Assembly: GCA_002025945.1 (NCBI GenBank)
Contig: MWOO01000143.1
Coordinates: forward strand, 62,001-126,000
Origin: Prochlorococcus sp. HOT208_60m_813O14
GTDB taxonomy: Bacteria > Cyanobacteriota > Cyanobacteriia > PCC-6307 > Cyanobiaceae
DNA: 64,000 nucleotides
Reading direction: 5' to 3'
Position 1 is the stretch's first letter, and every line of letters starts with the position of its first letter. The notes beneath the pieces are model-generated. The model made no database searches, was not told the DNA's origin, and worked only from the letters and a program-made list of their open reading frames with translations. Position numbers and translations under genes: made by a program. Shown here one piece after another: positions 49,036-57,494 of this stretch.

Positions 49036-50496
49036 ATGAAACTTAGAGTAGTAGCAATAATACTATTATTAACTTTATTACTTTTTTTTGGTTTTAAAAA
49101 AGTTGCTGCTAATAAAAATAAGGAGCAAAGTACAAATATTGAGCAACTAAATATCTTAAAATATATACCTAAAAATAATAAATTATTATTTATTTCAAAT
49201 TTAGATGGTTTTCATATTGTTAATAATAATGAAAAAGATAAAAAATCAACAAGCCAAGATAACTTTGTTTTAATACAAGACACTATATTAGATTACTTTG
49301 GTATAGATCTAGGCAACAATAAATTAGAAGATATCTATAACAACGAACTTATAATCTCATTGTTTGAAAATAATAAAAAGCTTAAAGATGATGTTTTGAT
49401 TATTTTTAAAATTAAGCCAGAAAAAACAATAGACGATTTATTAAATTTGCCTAATAAAATTGATCAAATTGATGAGATAATTTCAATTAATAGAGAAAAC
49501 AAAATAAATTTCCTTAACTATATATACCGAACCGAGGATAATTATATAATTGCCTCATCAGATAAAAAATTAATCAAAAATAGTATTAACTCCAGCAATA
49601 ATTCTAAAGAAAAAAAATTTCAATATGAGGAAGAACTTTTTGGACTAAAAAACGAAAAAAATATATTATTCACAAATAAATTTTGGGAAAGTATATTTTT
49701 TGATAAAGAAATTTTTACTGAGAATAAAGAGGATGTTATAGCTACAACATTTGATTTAAACAATAAATATTTAATTTTAAAATCCTATTTACTAAATAAT
49801 AAAAAAAATATTGATATTCTTAGTTACGATCAGTTAATAAATCAAGAGAATACTAATGAAAATAATCCTGAAATTTCCATATTTAGTGATATAAAAAATT
49901 TTGAAAAATATCTAAAACCTTTAATAAATGATTTTGAACTCAATTTTTTTGAAGAGTTTAATCAAAATGATAATCAAAACATTTTAATTCTCAATTCAAA
50001 TAAAGATTGGCTTATTGCATTTGAAAAAAATAATGAAGATCAATTTGATTTAAGTGCTTTTAAAAAACTAAAAGATTTCAACAAATATACTTTGAAACAA
50101 AATGAAGATATTTATTCGATATATTCCAAAGATATTCTTGAAGAAAAAGACGATGTTATAAAACAATTAACTTATGAAAATATCTATTCAATAGAATCAG
50201 GAGGTTTACATATCATAAGTAATCATTTAATTGATGGTAAAAAACTAGAGACAATATCAAAAAAATTTTTTAACCTCAAAAGTAATAAAGATAAATCTGC
50301 TTTTCTTTATTCAAAAGTTGATATCAAAAATGGTAATTCTAATAAAATTGATTATTTTTTTAATTTGCAGGACCTTAATTTTCTCATTAAAAATATTTTA
50401 AAAATATCAAATGAAGAATCTCTAGAAATCATAAGTCAATCTATTCCTGAAAAAAATCCAATTCTTTATAAAGAAACAATATTAAAAATTCTTTAA
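49036..50496 (+). CDS. Membrane-anchored hypothetical protein, DUF3352-like
   Basis: I recognise no enzyme motif in this roughly 486-residue protein. One N-terminal membrane helix (VVAIILLLTLLLFFGF) is followed by a large, extremely Asn/Lys/Ile/Asp-rich extracytoplasmic part. The segment ILKYIPKNNKLLFISNLDG near residue 45 resembles the start of DUF3352 proteins of cyanobacteria, which also combine one N-terminal helix with a long beta-rich ectodomain. Codon use is even more A/T-biased than its neighbours, suggesting relaxed constraint. I chose the ATG at 49036; a TTG two codons earlier is possible. Function unknown. Confidence 0.75.
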   Translation: MKLRVVAIILLLTLLLFFGFKKVAANKNKEQSTNIEQLNILKYIPKNNKLLFISNLDGFHIVNNNEKDKKSTSQDNFVLIQDTILDYFGIDLGNNKLEDIYNNELIISLFENNKKLKDDVLIIFKIKPEKTIDDLLNLPNKIDQIDEIISINRENKINFLNYIYRTEDNYIIASSDKKLIKNSINSSNNSKEKKFQYEEELFGLKNEKNILFTNKFWESIFFDKEIFTENKEDVIATTFDLNNKYLILKSYLLNNKKNIDILSYDQLINQENTNENNPEISIFSDIKNFEKYLKPLINDFELNFFEEFNQNDNQNILILNSNKDWLIAFEKNNEDQFDLSAFKKLKDFNKYTLKQNEDIYSIYSKDILEEKDDVIKQLTYENIYSIESGGLHIISNHLIDGKKLETISKKFFNLKSNKDKSAFLYSKVDIKNGNSNKIDYFFNLQDLNFLIKNILKISNEESLEIISQSIPEKNPILYKETILKIL

Positions 50497-50622
50497 ATTA
50501 AATTTATTCAAACAAGGTTCAAACACAATCATTTTAATTTTTTGTGAAGTTAATATCTTGTGGTTAATTAAAAATTATTTGACTATCTTTAATCTATAAG
50601 TATTTGATATTGAATTAAGCAA

Positions 50623-51768
50623 TTGGATAGCAACAAACTAATTTTAAAACCAGGATTAGAGGGTGTCCCAGTTACTAATTCATCTATATGTGATATTGAT
50701 GGGAACAAAGGTAAATTATTGTACAGAGGCTATTCCATTGAAGAACTATCCAAAAAAAGCAGTTTTTTAGAAACTGCTTACCTATTAATTTGGGGTGAAT
50801 TGCCCACAGCTATTCAACTAAGAGATTTCGAACAAGAAGTTCAGATGCATCGAAGGTTAAGTTTTAGAGTCAGAGATATGATGAAATGTTTCCCTGCAAC
50901 AGGTCATCCTATGGATGCTCTTCAATCTAGTGCAGCTTCTTTGGGACTCTTCTATTCACGTAGAGCAATAGATGATCCTAATTACATCTACAACGCAGTG
51001 ATAAGACTAATAGCAAAGATACCCACAATGATTGCTGCGTTTCAACTAATTAGAAAAGGACAAGACCCAATTCAACCTAGAGATGATTTAACTTACTCAT
51101 CAAATTTTCTCTACATGCTGACTGAAAAAGAACAAGATCCTATAGCTGCAAAAGTTTTTGATAGGTGTTTAATTCTACATGCCGAACATAGTTTAAACGC
51201 AAGTACATTTAGCGCTAGAGTGACTGCAAGTACTCTTACAGACCCATATGCTGTCATCGCCTCTGCAGTAGGGACCTTAGCTGGCCCATTGCATGGAGGA
51301 GCAAATGAAGATGTAATTGCAATGTTAGAAGAGATTAAAACCCCAGAAAATGCTGGATCTTTTTTAGATAATGCAATAAAAAAGAAAAGCAAGATAATGG
51401 GATTCGGCCACAGAGAATATAAAGTCAAAGATCCAAGAGCAATAATTCTCCAAAAACTGGCAGAAGAGCTTTTTATTAGATTTGGAGCAGATGAAATGTA
51501 TGAAGTTGCTAAATCACTTGAGGCAGAGGCAATACCAAGACTTGGACCTAAGGGTATATTCCCTAACGTGGACTTTTATTCTGGTCTTGTCTATAGAAAA
51601 CTTGGTATTCCTCGTGATTTATTTACTCCAATTTTTGCCATATCTAGAGTGGCAGGTTGGTTAGCTCATTGGAGAGAGCAACTTGGAGCAAATAGAATTT
51701 TCAGACCATCGCAAATCTACACGGGTTCAGAACCAAGAGATTGGATCAGCCTAGAAAATAGGGAATAA
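50623..51768 (+). CDS. gltA: Citrate synthase
   Basis: At 381 residues this is a short bacterial-type citrate synthase with LKPGLEGVPVTNSSIC, YRGYSIEELSKKS, LHAEHSLNASTFSARV (catalytic His), GPLHGGANEDV and MGFGHREYKVKDPRA (second active-site His), then FTPIFAISRVAGW. It joins oxaloacetate and acetyl-CoA to make citrate, feeding 2-oxoglutarate synthesis in a TCA cycle that is incomplete in Prochlorococcus. TTG start at 50623; the ndhA operon begins 76 bp downstream. Confidence 0.97.
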   Translation: MDSNKLILKPGLEGVPVTNSSICDIDGNKGKLLYRGYSIEELSKKSSFLETAYLLIWGELPTAIQLRDFEQEVQMHRRLSFRVRDMMKCFPATGHPMDALQSSAASLGLFYSRRAIDDPNYIYNAVIRLIAKIPTMIAAFQLIRKGQDPIQPRDDLTYSSNFLYMLTEKEQDPIAAKVFDRCLILHAEHSLNASTFSARVTASTLTDPYAVIASAVGTLAGPLHGGANEDVIAMLEEIKTPENAGSFLDNAIKKKSKIMGFGHREYKVKDPRAIILQKLAEELFIRFGADEMYEVAKSLEAEAIPRLGPKGIFPNVDFYSGLVYRKLGIPRDLFTPIFAISRVAGWLAHWREQLGANRIFRPSQIYTGSEPRDWISLENRE

Positions 51769-51822
51769 TATTTGCAGCTTTTCATAAAAAAACACACATA
51801 TTGTTTGTGAAGAGTTAATCTA

Positions 51823-51839
51823 TTAAGTAAATAACTTAA
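51823..51839 (+). repeat. Inverted repeat TTAAGT-N5-ACTTAA just upstream of ndhA
   Basis: TTAAGT (51823-51828) and ACTTAA (51834-51839) pair around AAATA, ending 5 bp before the ndhA start. A longer relative with the same TTAAGT...ACTTAA core lies just after ndhA (52961-52988). On the RNA it is a weak AU hairpin; on DNA it could be a dimeric-regulator site. AT-rich sequence makes chance palindromes common. Confidence 0.4.
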
Positions 51840-51844
51840 AAATT

Positions 51845-52963
51845 TTGGAATACGGATTAGATCTCGAATATAGTTTTAATGAATTCTTGAAAGGCTTTGG
51901 CCTGTCCAGCGAAATCGCTCATATAATTTGGCTCCCTCTCCCTATGCTTTTGGTTTTGGTAGCGGCAGTTGTTGGGGTTTTAGTAACAGTTTGGCTTGAA
52001 AGAAAAATATCTGCTGCTGCTCAACAAAGAATAGGCCCTGAATATGCTGGAGCGCTTGGTGTCCTTCAACCAATTGCAGATGGTCTTAAGTTACTTGTCA
52101 AAGAGGATATTATTCCTGCTAAAGCGGATGGAATTCTCTTCACTGCGGGACCAATATTAGTTCTTGTTCCAGTGATTCTGTCCTGGCTAATTGTTCCTTT
52201 TGGACAAAACCTCTTAATAAGTAACGTTGGTATTGGAATTTTCCTATGGATCGCTTTAAGCAGTATCCAGCCAATTGGACTTCTTATGAGCGGATATGCA
52301 TCAAATAATAAATATTCTTTATTGGGAGGATTAAGAGCTGCTGCTCAATCAATAAGTTATGAAATTCCTTTAGCTTTATCTGTACTGGCTGTGGTACTAA
52401 TGACAAATTCTCTAAGTACTATTGACATCGTCAACCAACAAAGTGGTGCTGGAATCCTAAGTTGGAATATATGGAGACAACCAGTTGGTTTTATAGTCTT
52501 TTGGATTTGTGCTCTTGCAGAATGTGAGAGACTTCCATTTGACTTGCCTGAAGCTGAAGAAGAATTAGTGGCGGGATATCAAACTGAATATGCAGGGATG
52601 AAATTCGCATTGTTCTACCTTGGTAGTTACATTAATTTAATCCTTTCAGCTTTATTGGTATCAATACTTTATTTGGGAGGTTGGGGTTTTCCCATTCCAG
52701 TTGAAATAATAGCTAAGTTTCTGAACTTGCCAATTAATGCACCCTTCATACAAGTTTTCACTGCATCAATAGGAATTGTAATGACTGTATTGAAAGCATA
52801 TCTTTTAGTTTTCATTGCAATATTATTGCGTTGGACAACTCCTAGAGTAAGAATAGATCAACTATTAGATCTTGGATGGAAGTTTCTTCTTCCAATTTCT
52901 CTTGCTAATCTTTTGATAACTGCAGGATTAAAACTTGCTTTCCCGCAATTCTTTGGTGGTTAA
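51845..52963 (+). CDS. ndhA: NAD(P)H-quinone oxidoreductase subunit 1 (NDH-1)
   Basis: The 372-residue membrane subunit (NuoH/ND1) has eight or nine helices, with [23 protein letters not shown] near residue 48, [14 protein letters not shown] and [24 protein letters not shown], the conserved quinone-cavity loop. It links the matrix arm to the proton-pumping arm. First gene of the ndhA-ndhI-ndhG-ndhE operon. TTG start at 51845. A palindromic element lies on each side of the gene. Confidence 0.98.
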   Translation: MEYGLDLEYSFNEFLKGFGLSSEIAHIIWLPLPMLLVLVAAVVGVLVTVWLERKISAAAQQRIGPEYAGALGVLQPIADGLKLLVKEDIIPAKADGILFTAGPILVLVPVILSWLIVPFGQNLLISNVGIGIFLWIALSSIQPIGLLMSGYASNNKYSLLGGLRAAAQSISYEIPLALSVLAVVLMTNSLSTIDIVNQQSGAGILSWNIWRQPVGFIVFWICALAECERLPFDLPEAEEELVAGYQTEYAGMKFALFYLGSYINLILSALLVSILYLGGWGFPIPVEIIAKFLNLPINAPFIQVFTASIGIVMTVLKAYLLVFIAILLRWTTPRVRIDQLLDLGWKFLLPISLANLLITAGLKLAFPQFFGG

Positions 52964-52988
52964 ATTTAAGTAAAAATACTTAAATTTA
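52961..52988 (+). repeat. Perfect 12-bp inverted repeat between ndhA and ndhI
   Basis: TAAATTTAAGTA (52961-52972) and TACTTAAATTTA (52977-52988) are exact reverse complements around an AAAA loop. The left arm starts on the ndhA stop codon. No U-run follows, so it is not a normal intrinsic terminator inside the operon. An RNA processing or stability element, or a regulator site, would fit. It shares its core with the repeat before ndhA. Confidence 0.5.
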
Positions 52989-53031
52989 AAATTAATCCAC
53001 TAAAATAAAATAACTAAGTAAATTCTTCAAA

Positions 53032-53658
53032 ATGAAAAATTTTCTTCAACAAATAAATAGCTATATCAAAGAAGCATTTAATGCTGGTAAATATTTATAT
53101 AATGGCTTATCAGTAACTTTTGATCATCTTCGAAGAAGACCTGTTACTGTCCAATATCCATATGAAAAATTAATACCTTCTGAGAGATATAGAGGAAGAA
53201 TACATTATGAATTCGATAAATGTATTGCTTGTGAAGTGTGCGTGAGAGTTTGCCCCATAAATCTACCAGTAGTTGATTGGGTAATGAATAAAGAAACTAA
53301 AAAAAAGGAACTTAGAAATTACTCTATAGATTTTGGAGTTTGTATATTTTGCGGAAATTGTGTGGAATATTGTCCAACTAATTGTCTTTCTATGACAGAA
53401 GAATATGAATTAGCTACTTTTGACAGACACAATCTAAACTTTGATAATGTTGCACTTGGTAGGTTACCTACGAACGTCACAACAGATCCTTCAGTTAAAC
53501 CTTTGAGAGAACTTGCCTATCTTCCTAAAGGTGTTATGGATCCTCATGAAATACCAGCTTCAGATACTAGAGTTGGTAAATTACCTGAAGAAGTCTATGA
53601 TTGGATGAGACCACAATCCAATGAGAATAAAGATAAAGTTTCTAATCCAGACAATTAA
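53032..53658 (+). CDS. ndhI: NAD(P)H-quinone oxidoreductase subunit I (NDH-1)
   Basis: The 208-residue ferredoxin-like subunit (NuoI) has the two [4Fe-4S] sites [12 protein letters not shown] near residue 64 and [12 protein letters not shown] near residue 104. The N-terminal helix and C-terminal extension are typical of cyanobacterial NdhI. It carries electrons to the terminal cluster next to the quinone site in the stromal-side arm. ATG start 68 bp after ndhA; ndhG follows after 13 bp. Confidence 0.98.
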   Translation: MKNFLQQINSYIKEAFNAGKYLYNGLSVTFDHLRRRPVTVQYPYEKLIPSERYRGRIHYEFDKCIACEVCVRVCPINLPVVDWVMNKETKKKELRNYSIDFGVCIFCGNCVEYCPTNCLSMTEEYELATFDRHNLNFDNVALGRLPTNVTTDPSVKPLRELAYLPKGVMDPHEIPASDTRVGKLPEEVYDWMRPQSNENKDKVSNPDN

Positions 53659-53671
53659 ATTCGATTAATTT

Positions 53672-54271
53672 ATGTCCATTGCAATAACAACTCAAATTAT
53701 TTGTTTTTCAGTGTTATCTTTAGTGATCCTTATTGGAGCACTTGGTGTGGTACTGCTAGAAAGTATTGTTTATTCAGCCTTTCTTCTAGGAGGAGTTTTC
53801 ATGAGTGTTGCTGGATTATATCTTCTATTGAATGCAAGTTTTGTCGCTGCAGCACAAGTTTTAGTTTATGTTGGTGCTGTCAATGTATTAATAATCTTTG
53901 CCATAATGCTAGTCAATAAAAAAGAAGATTTAAAGCCCATCAGTGACATTAAATCGAGAAGAATCATTTCAACATCAATATGTTTAACCCTACTAAGCCT
54001 TTTAATAAGAGTTGACTTAACTAATGCATGGAGCCTTTCTAATCCTCAAAACTCTATAGGAGAGGAATCAACTATCAGAATTGGTGAACATCTATTTAGT
54101 GATTATTTACTCCCATTTGAAGTAGCATCAGTTTTACTGTTAATGGCAATGATTGGAGCTATTGTTTTAGCGAGAAGAGATGTAATGAGCAAGGATATTT
54201 CCACCGGATTGCCTGTTGATCAAGAGTTAATTGAAAAATCATCAGAACCATTACTTACAAACAAAAATTAA
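53672..54271 (+). CDS. ndhG: NAD(P)H-quinone oxidoreductase subunit 6 (NDH-1)
   Basis: The 199-residue membrane subunit (NuoJ/ND6) has five membrane helices. ALGVVLLESIVYSAFLLGG and AAQVLVYVGAVNVLIIFAIML hold the conserved Tyr-Val-Gly segment, and PFEVASVLLLMAMIGAIVLARRD is the last helix. The polar C-terminal tail is outside the membrane. Part of the proton-translocating arm. ATG start; ndhE follows after 15 bp. Confidence 0.97.
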   Translation: MSIAITTQIICFSVLSLVILIGALGVVLLESIVYSAFLLGGVFMSVAGLYLLLNASFVAAAQVLVYVGAVNVLIIFAIMLVNKKEDLKPISDIKSRRIISTSICLTLLSLLIRVDLTNAWSLSNPQNSIGEESTIRIGEHLFSDYLLPFEVASVLLLMAMIGAIVLARRDVMSKDISTGLPVDQELIEKSSEPLLTNKN

Positions 54272-54286
54272 CTTTTCACTTTTCCT

Positions 54287-54610
54287 ATGATGAGTTTAGA
54301 AGCAATTCCTATCCAAGCATTTTTAATAGTATCTTCAGCACTATTCTGTATTGGAATTTGGGGATTATTAAATAGCAGAAATGCAGTAAGAGTTCTTATG
54401 AGTATTGAGTTAATGCTCAATGCAGTAAATATCAACTTAATGGCTTTTTCTTCCTATGTTGATAATAATTTAATTCAAGGACAAGTTTTTACAATTTTTG
54501 TGATTACTGTTGCTGCTGCAGAAGCAGCAGTTGGATTAGCTATCTTATTATCTCTTTACAGGAATAGGGTTACTGTAGATATGGAAAGTTTTAATTTATT
54601 AAAATGGTAA
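54287..54610 (+). CDS. ndhE: NAD(P)H-quinone oxidoreductase subunit 4L (NDH-1)
   Basis: The 107-residue membrane subunit (NuoK/ND4L) has three helices. The conserved helix-2 acid lies in LMSIELMLNAVNINLMAF, and the third helix carries FVITVAAAEAAVGLAI with the second key Glu. Both belong to the proton path. ATG at 54287; an ATG codon directly follows it and could also be used. The NAD kinase gene starts 10 bp later and may be co-transcribed. Confidence 0.97.
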   Translation: MMSLEAIPIQAFLIVSSALFCIGIWGLLNSRNAVRVLMSIELMLNAVNINLMAFSSYVDNNLIQGQVFTIFVITVAAAEAAVGLAILLSLYRNRVTVDMESFNLLKW

Positions 54611-54619
54611 AACCATTAA

Positions 54620-55531
54620 ATGAAACTTTCGTTAGTGCTCATTGTATATCGTTCAAATAGTCCTATAGCTGAAGAGGCTTCTAAATTCTGTGAACAAGTC
54701 CTCAAAGCTAAAAATATTAAATCGAAAAGAATTGAAAGTGATTTTTATAAAGACGAAATTGAAAAATATTTTTGCAATCTAGAATTACAACCAAATATTG
54801 GCATAGTTCTTGGTGGAGATGGAACCTTTCTAAAATGTGCAAATGCTTTAGCTGATTATGATATTCCTTTGTTGAGTATTAATATTGGAGGTAATCTGGG
54901 TTTTCTTACGCAAGAAAAAGATTTTTTGTTCGATAAATCTTTTATTGAAATTCTTGAAAACGAAGAATATAAAATTGACTTTCGTAATAGATTAAATTGT
55001 AAAGTTTGTATTAATGGGACAAGTTCTGAAAAAAAAATCATAAAAAGCTACGATGCCTTAAATGATTTTTATTTTAAATCTGTTGAAGAAGACATTTCTC
55101 CAACCAACCAAATACAAATTGAAATAGATAATGAGAAAGTTAATGAATACAAGGGTGATGGATTAATCATATCTACATCTACTGGTTCAACAGCCTACTC
55201 AATGGCTGCAGGGGGGCCAATAGTTCACCCTAGCATTGATGCAATGGTAATTAACCCTATATGCCCGATGAGCTTGGCTAGTAGACCAATAGTTATACCT
55301 AATACAAGTAAGGTAATCATAAAACCTGTAAAAAAAAGTAAAGGGGAAATTAAATTATGGAGAGACGGGTCAAAATGTATAACCATTAAGGAAAATTATT
55401 ATTGTGAGATCAAAAAAGGGCAATCGCCCTGCAAAATAATAAAATTTAAAAAAAGCACAAGCTACTATAGAACCTTAATAAAAAAACTAGATTGGAAAGG
55501 TGATTTATCTCAAAAAAATTTCAAAAATTAA
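54620..55531 (+). CDS. nadK: NAD kinase
   Basis: This 303-residue ATP-NAD kinase has the [13 protein letters not shown] motif near residue 60, [11 protein letters not shown], and the second signature [20 protein letters not shown] near 185, followed by [12 protein letters not shown]. It phosphorylates NAD to NADP, the final electron carrier of photosynthesis. Placement after the ndh genes suggests co-expression. The CYTH gene starts on the base after its stop. Cyanobacteria usually have two NAD kinases; only this one is in the window. Confidence 0.96.
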   Translation: MKLSLVLIVYRSNSPIAEEASKFCEQVLKAKNIKSKRIESDFYKDEIEKYFCNLELQPNIGIVLGGDGTFLKCANALADYDIPLLSINIGGNLGFLTQEKDFLFDKSFIEILENEEYKIDFRNRLNCKVCINGTSSEKKIIKSYDALNDFYFKSVEEDISPTNQIQIEIDNEKVNEYKGDGLIISTSTGSTAYSMAAGGPIVHPSIDAMVINPICPMSLASRPIVIPNTSKVIIKPVKKSKGEIKLWRDGSKCITIKENYYCEIKKGQSPCKIIKFKKSTSYYRTLIKKLDWKGDLSQKNFKN

Positions 55532-56005
55532 ATGGCCTTAGAGATAGAAAGAAGATTTCTTATAAAAAATGATAATTGGAAAGAATATATAAATAAAAAA
55601 ATTTATATAGAACAAGGATATTTATCCAAAAGTTTAGATGGTTGGATTATTAGGGTAAGGCTTTTAGGCAAAAACTCTAAAATTGCACTTAAAAAACATA
55701 TCAAAGGCTTTACCAACTTTGAATTTGAATACTCCATTCCACGAAGCGATGCTGAAACAATAATGTCAAATCTTTCAAATACAATTAAAAAAGATAGATA
55801 CTTTCTAGAAATTGAAAAAAAATCATGGATTATAGATTGCTTTAGAGAAAATAATCATCCACTTGAAATTGCAGAAATTGAACTTTCTAATGAAGAGGAA
55901 GATTTAATTCTTCCATCTTTCATTTCAAAAGAAATTACTGGGCTTACCCATTACTCCAATTTCAGTCTCGCTAACAATCCTTTTTCACAGTGGAAAGAAA
56001 ACTAG
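55532..56005 (+). CDS. CYTH-domain / triphosphate tunnel metalloenzyme
   Basis: The 157-residue protein opens with LEIERRFLI, the CYTH ExExK-type motif with Arg in place of the usual Lys (E4, E6, R8). It continues with IEQGYLSK, WIIRVRLLGKNSKIALK, YSIP, FLEIEKKSWIIDCF and LEIAEIEL, giving the alternating charged strands of a triphosphate tunnel. Bacterial relatives hydrolyse inorganic triphosphate; adenylate cyclase activity is less likely at this size. It directly abuts nadK. ATG start. Confidence 0.88.
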   Translation: MALEIERRFLIKNDNWKEYINKKIYIEQGYLSKSLDGWIIRVRLLGKNSKIALKKHIKGFTNFEFEYSIPRSDAETIMSNLSNTIKKDRYFLEIEKKSWIIDCFRENNHPLEIAEIELSNEEEDLILPSFISKEITGLTHYSNFSLANNPFSQWKEN

Positions 56006-56096
56006 TTAACAACTTTCAAAAGTACCTAGTCAAAGGAACCACTCATCCTTTATATTTTCTTTATATTTAAGCAAAGTATTTTTAAAATTTCTTCAG

Positions 56097-56285
56097 ATGT
56101 ATGGTCTTTACGACAAAGAAGGTATATTGAGATTTGTTGATTCAGACAAGGATGCATGTATTGCATATGCTGAACTCTTCGAATTAGGTTCTACAAATTA
56201 TTGTTTAATAGATTTGGCTAATGATACAAAAAAAGTAAAGGGTAATACTAATCTTGATCAGAGTCTGGGAGTGTACAACAATTAA
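56097..56285 (+). CDS. Small conserved-looking hypothetical protein
   Basis: This 62-residue protein is soluble, acidic and begins MYGLYDKEGILRFVDSDKDACIAYAELF, a compact alpha/beta pattern. I do not recognise a family. It has an ATG start and codon use like its neighbours. Its last 38 bp overlap the 3' end of the convergent regulator gene, which is unusual. Real-gene status is likely but not certain. Confidence 0.55.
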   Translation: MYGLYDKEGILRFVDSDKDACIAYAELFELGSTNYCLIDLANDTKKVKGNTNLDQSLGVYNN

Positions 56286-56526
56286 ACCCATCTCTACAAA
56301 TCTTTCCGTTGTCCATTGCCCAATTCAAAAGCGCCACTCTATTTTTAGAACCAGTTTTTGTAAACATATTACTGACATGATTATCAACAGTTCTTTTACT
56401 AATAGTTAGTTTTACCGCAATTTCTTGATTTGTAAGCCCATCAGCTACGAGGTCAATGATTTCCATCTCCCTTGCTGAGAGACCCATCATATCAATGTTG
56501 TTTACTTCTTCATCAACCATTTGCAT
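56248..56526 (-). CDS. PedR-like small LuxR-type redox transcription factor
   Basis: The 92-residue protein is little more than a LuxR helix-turn-helix: LSAREMEIIDLVADGLTNQEIAVKL and RTVDNHVSNMFTKTGSKNRVALLNW. There is no receiver or ligand domain. The tail has Cys at 77, 83 and 84 (ICRDGFNCC). This matches PedR (Synechocystis Ssl0564), a thioredoxin-responsive regulator of photosynthesis genes that depends on a Cys in the same region. ATG start at 56526; divergent from metF by 77 bp. Confidence 0.85.
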   Translation of the reverse strand: MQMVDEEVNNIDMMGLSAREMEIIDLVADGLTNQEIAVKLTISKRTVDNHVSNMFTKTGSKNRVALLNWAMDNGKICRDGFNCCTLPDSDQD

Positions 56527-56575
56527 TTAAACAGTTCCTTTTTTATATTAATTAAGTTTAGCAATCTCAGTACAC

Positions 56576-56589
56576 TTGTTAACCAACTA
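56576..56589 (+). promoter_or_regulatory. 14-bp motif in the pedR-like/metF divergent region
   Basis: TTGTTAACCAACTA is identical to 6703-6716 in the eno/clpB gap. It lies 49 bp from the pedR-like start and 14 bp from the metF start. It could be the PedR-like protein's own site or another regulator's; this is inference. Confidence 0.35.
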
Positions 56590-56603
56590 GGAAACAAAAG
56601 CAA

Positions 56604-57494
56604 TTGAAATCAAAACTTCAGCAGACTTTAGAAAAAAGATCTAAGGTAATAACAGCAGAGTTAATGCCGCCAAGAGGTGGAAGCCCCATAAGATCTCTTA
56701 AGATAGCACAACTTTTGAAAGATAAGGTACATGCTGTTAACATTACGGACGGAAGCAGAGCTGTAATGAGAATGTGTAGCTTGGCAATGTCCAAACTATT
56801 ACTGGAGAATGGAATAGAACCAGTAATGCAAATATCTTGCAGAGATCGTAATAAAATTGCTTTACAATCTGACATTCTAGGAGCAAATGCTTTAGGAATT
56901 AGAAACATTTTATGTATTACTGGTGATTCAGTAAAAGCAGGGGATCAACAAGATGCTAAGGCAGTTCATGAGTTTGAGTCAGTTAGATTACTTCAACAAA
57001 TTCAGGCATTCAATAAAGGAAGTGATCCTACTCTAGGGGAACTTTCCGATAAAAAAACCTCTATTTTTGCAGGTGCTGCAGCGGATCCCAGTTGCAGGAA
57101 TAAAAGAAGTTTAGAAAATAGAGTGAGAAAGAAAAAAGAGGCTGGGGCTGGCTTTATACAAACTCAAATGGTTATGGAAAAAGAAAACTTGATAGAATTT
57201 TGCGAAAAAATTAGCAATCCTCTTGAGATTCCTGTAATTGCAGGTGTATTTCTATTAAAGTCTTACAAAAACGCTCTCTTCATAAACAAATACGTTCCGG
57301 GCGCAAACATCCCTGAAAATATCTTAAATCGTCTTAAACAAGCTAAAGATCCCTTACAGGAAGGTGTTGAAATTGCAGCTGAACAAGCTCATGATTTTAT
57401 AAATATCGCAAATGGTATTCATCTTATGGCCGTAAAGACAGAGCATTTAATTCCTGAGATTCTTGAAAAAGCTAATCTTAGTCTGGAATATTAA
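56604..57494 (+). CDS. metF: Methylenetetrahydrofolate reductase family
   Basis: This 296-residue TIM-barrel protein has ITAELMPPRGGSP with the catalytic Glu near residue 20, NITDGSRAVMRM, PVMQISCRDRNK, GIRNILCITGD and AGAGFIQTQMV. It reduces methylene-THF to methyl-THF for methionine synthesis. It lacks the longer eukaryotic regulatory domain, as expected. TTG start at 56604. Its 3' end overlaps the convergent nucleotidyltransferase by 17 bp. Confidence 0.93.
   Translation: MKSKLQQTLEKRSKVITAELMPPRGGSPIRSLKIAQLLKDKVHAVNITDGSRAVMRMCSLAMSKLLLENGIEPVMQISCRDRNKIALQSDILGANALGIRNILCITGDSVKAGDQQDAKAVHEFESVRLLQQIQAFNKGSDPTLGELSDKKTSIFAGAAADPSCRNKRSLENRVRKKKEAGAGFIQTQMVMEKENLIEFCEKISNPLEIPVIAGVFLLKSYKNALFINKYVPGANIPENILNRLKQAKDPLQEGVEIAAEQAHDFINIANGIHLMAVKTEHLIPEILEKANLSLEY

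Noticed and set aside
50517..50540. GGTTCAAAC-like string after the DUF3352-like gene, considered as a tRNA T-arm
   Set aside because: No acceptor stem or anticodon arm can be formed around it.
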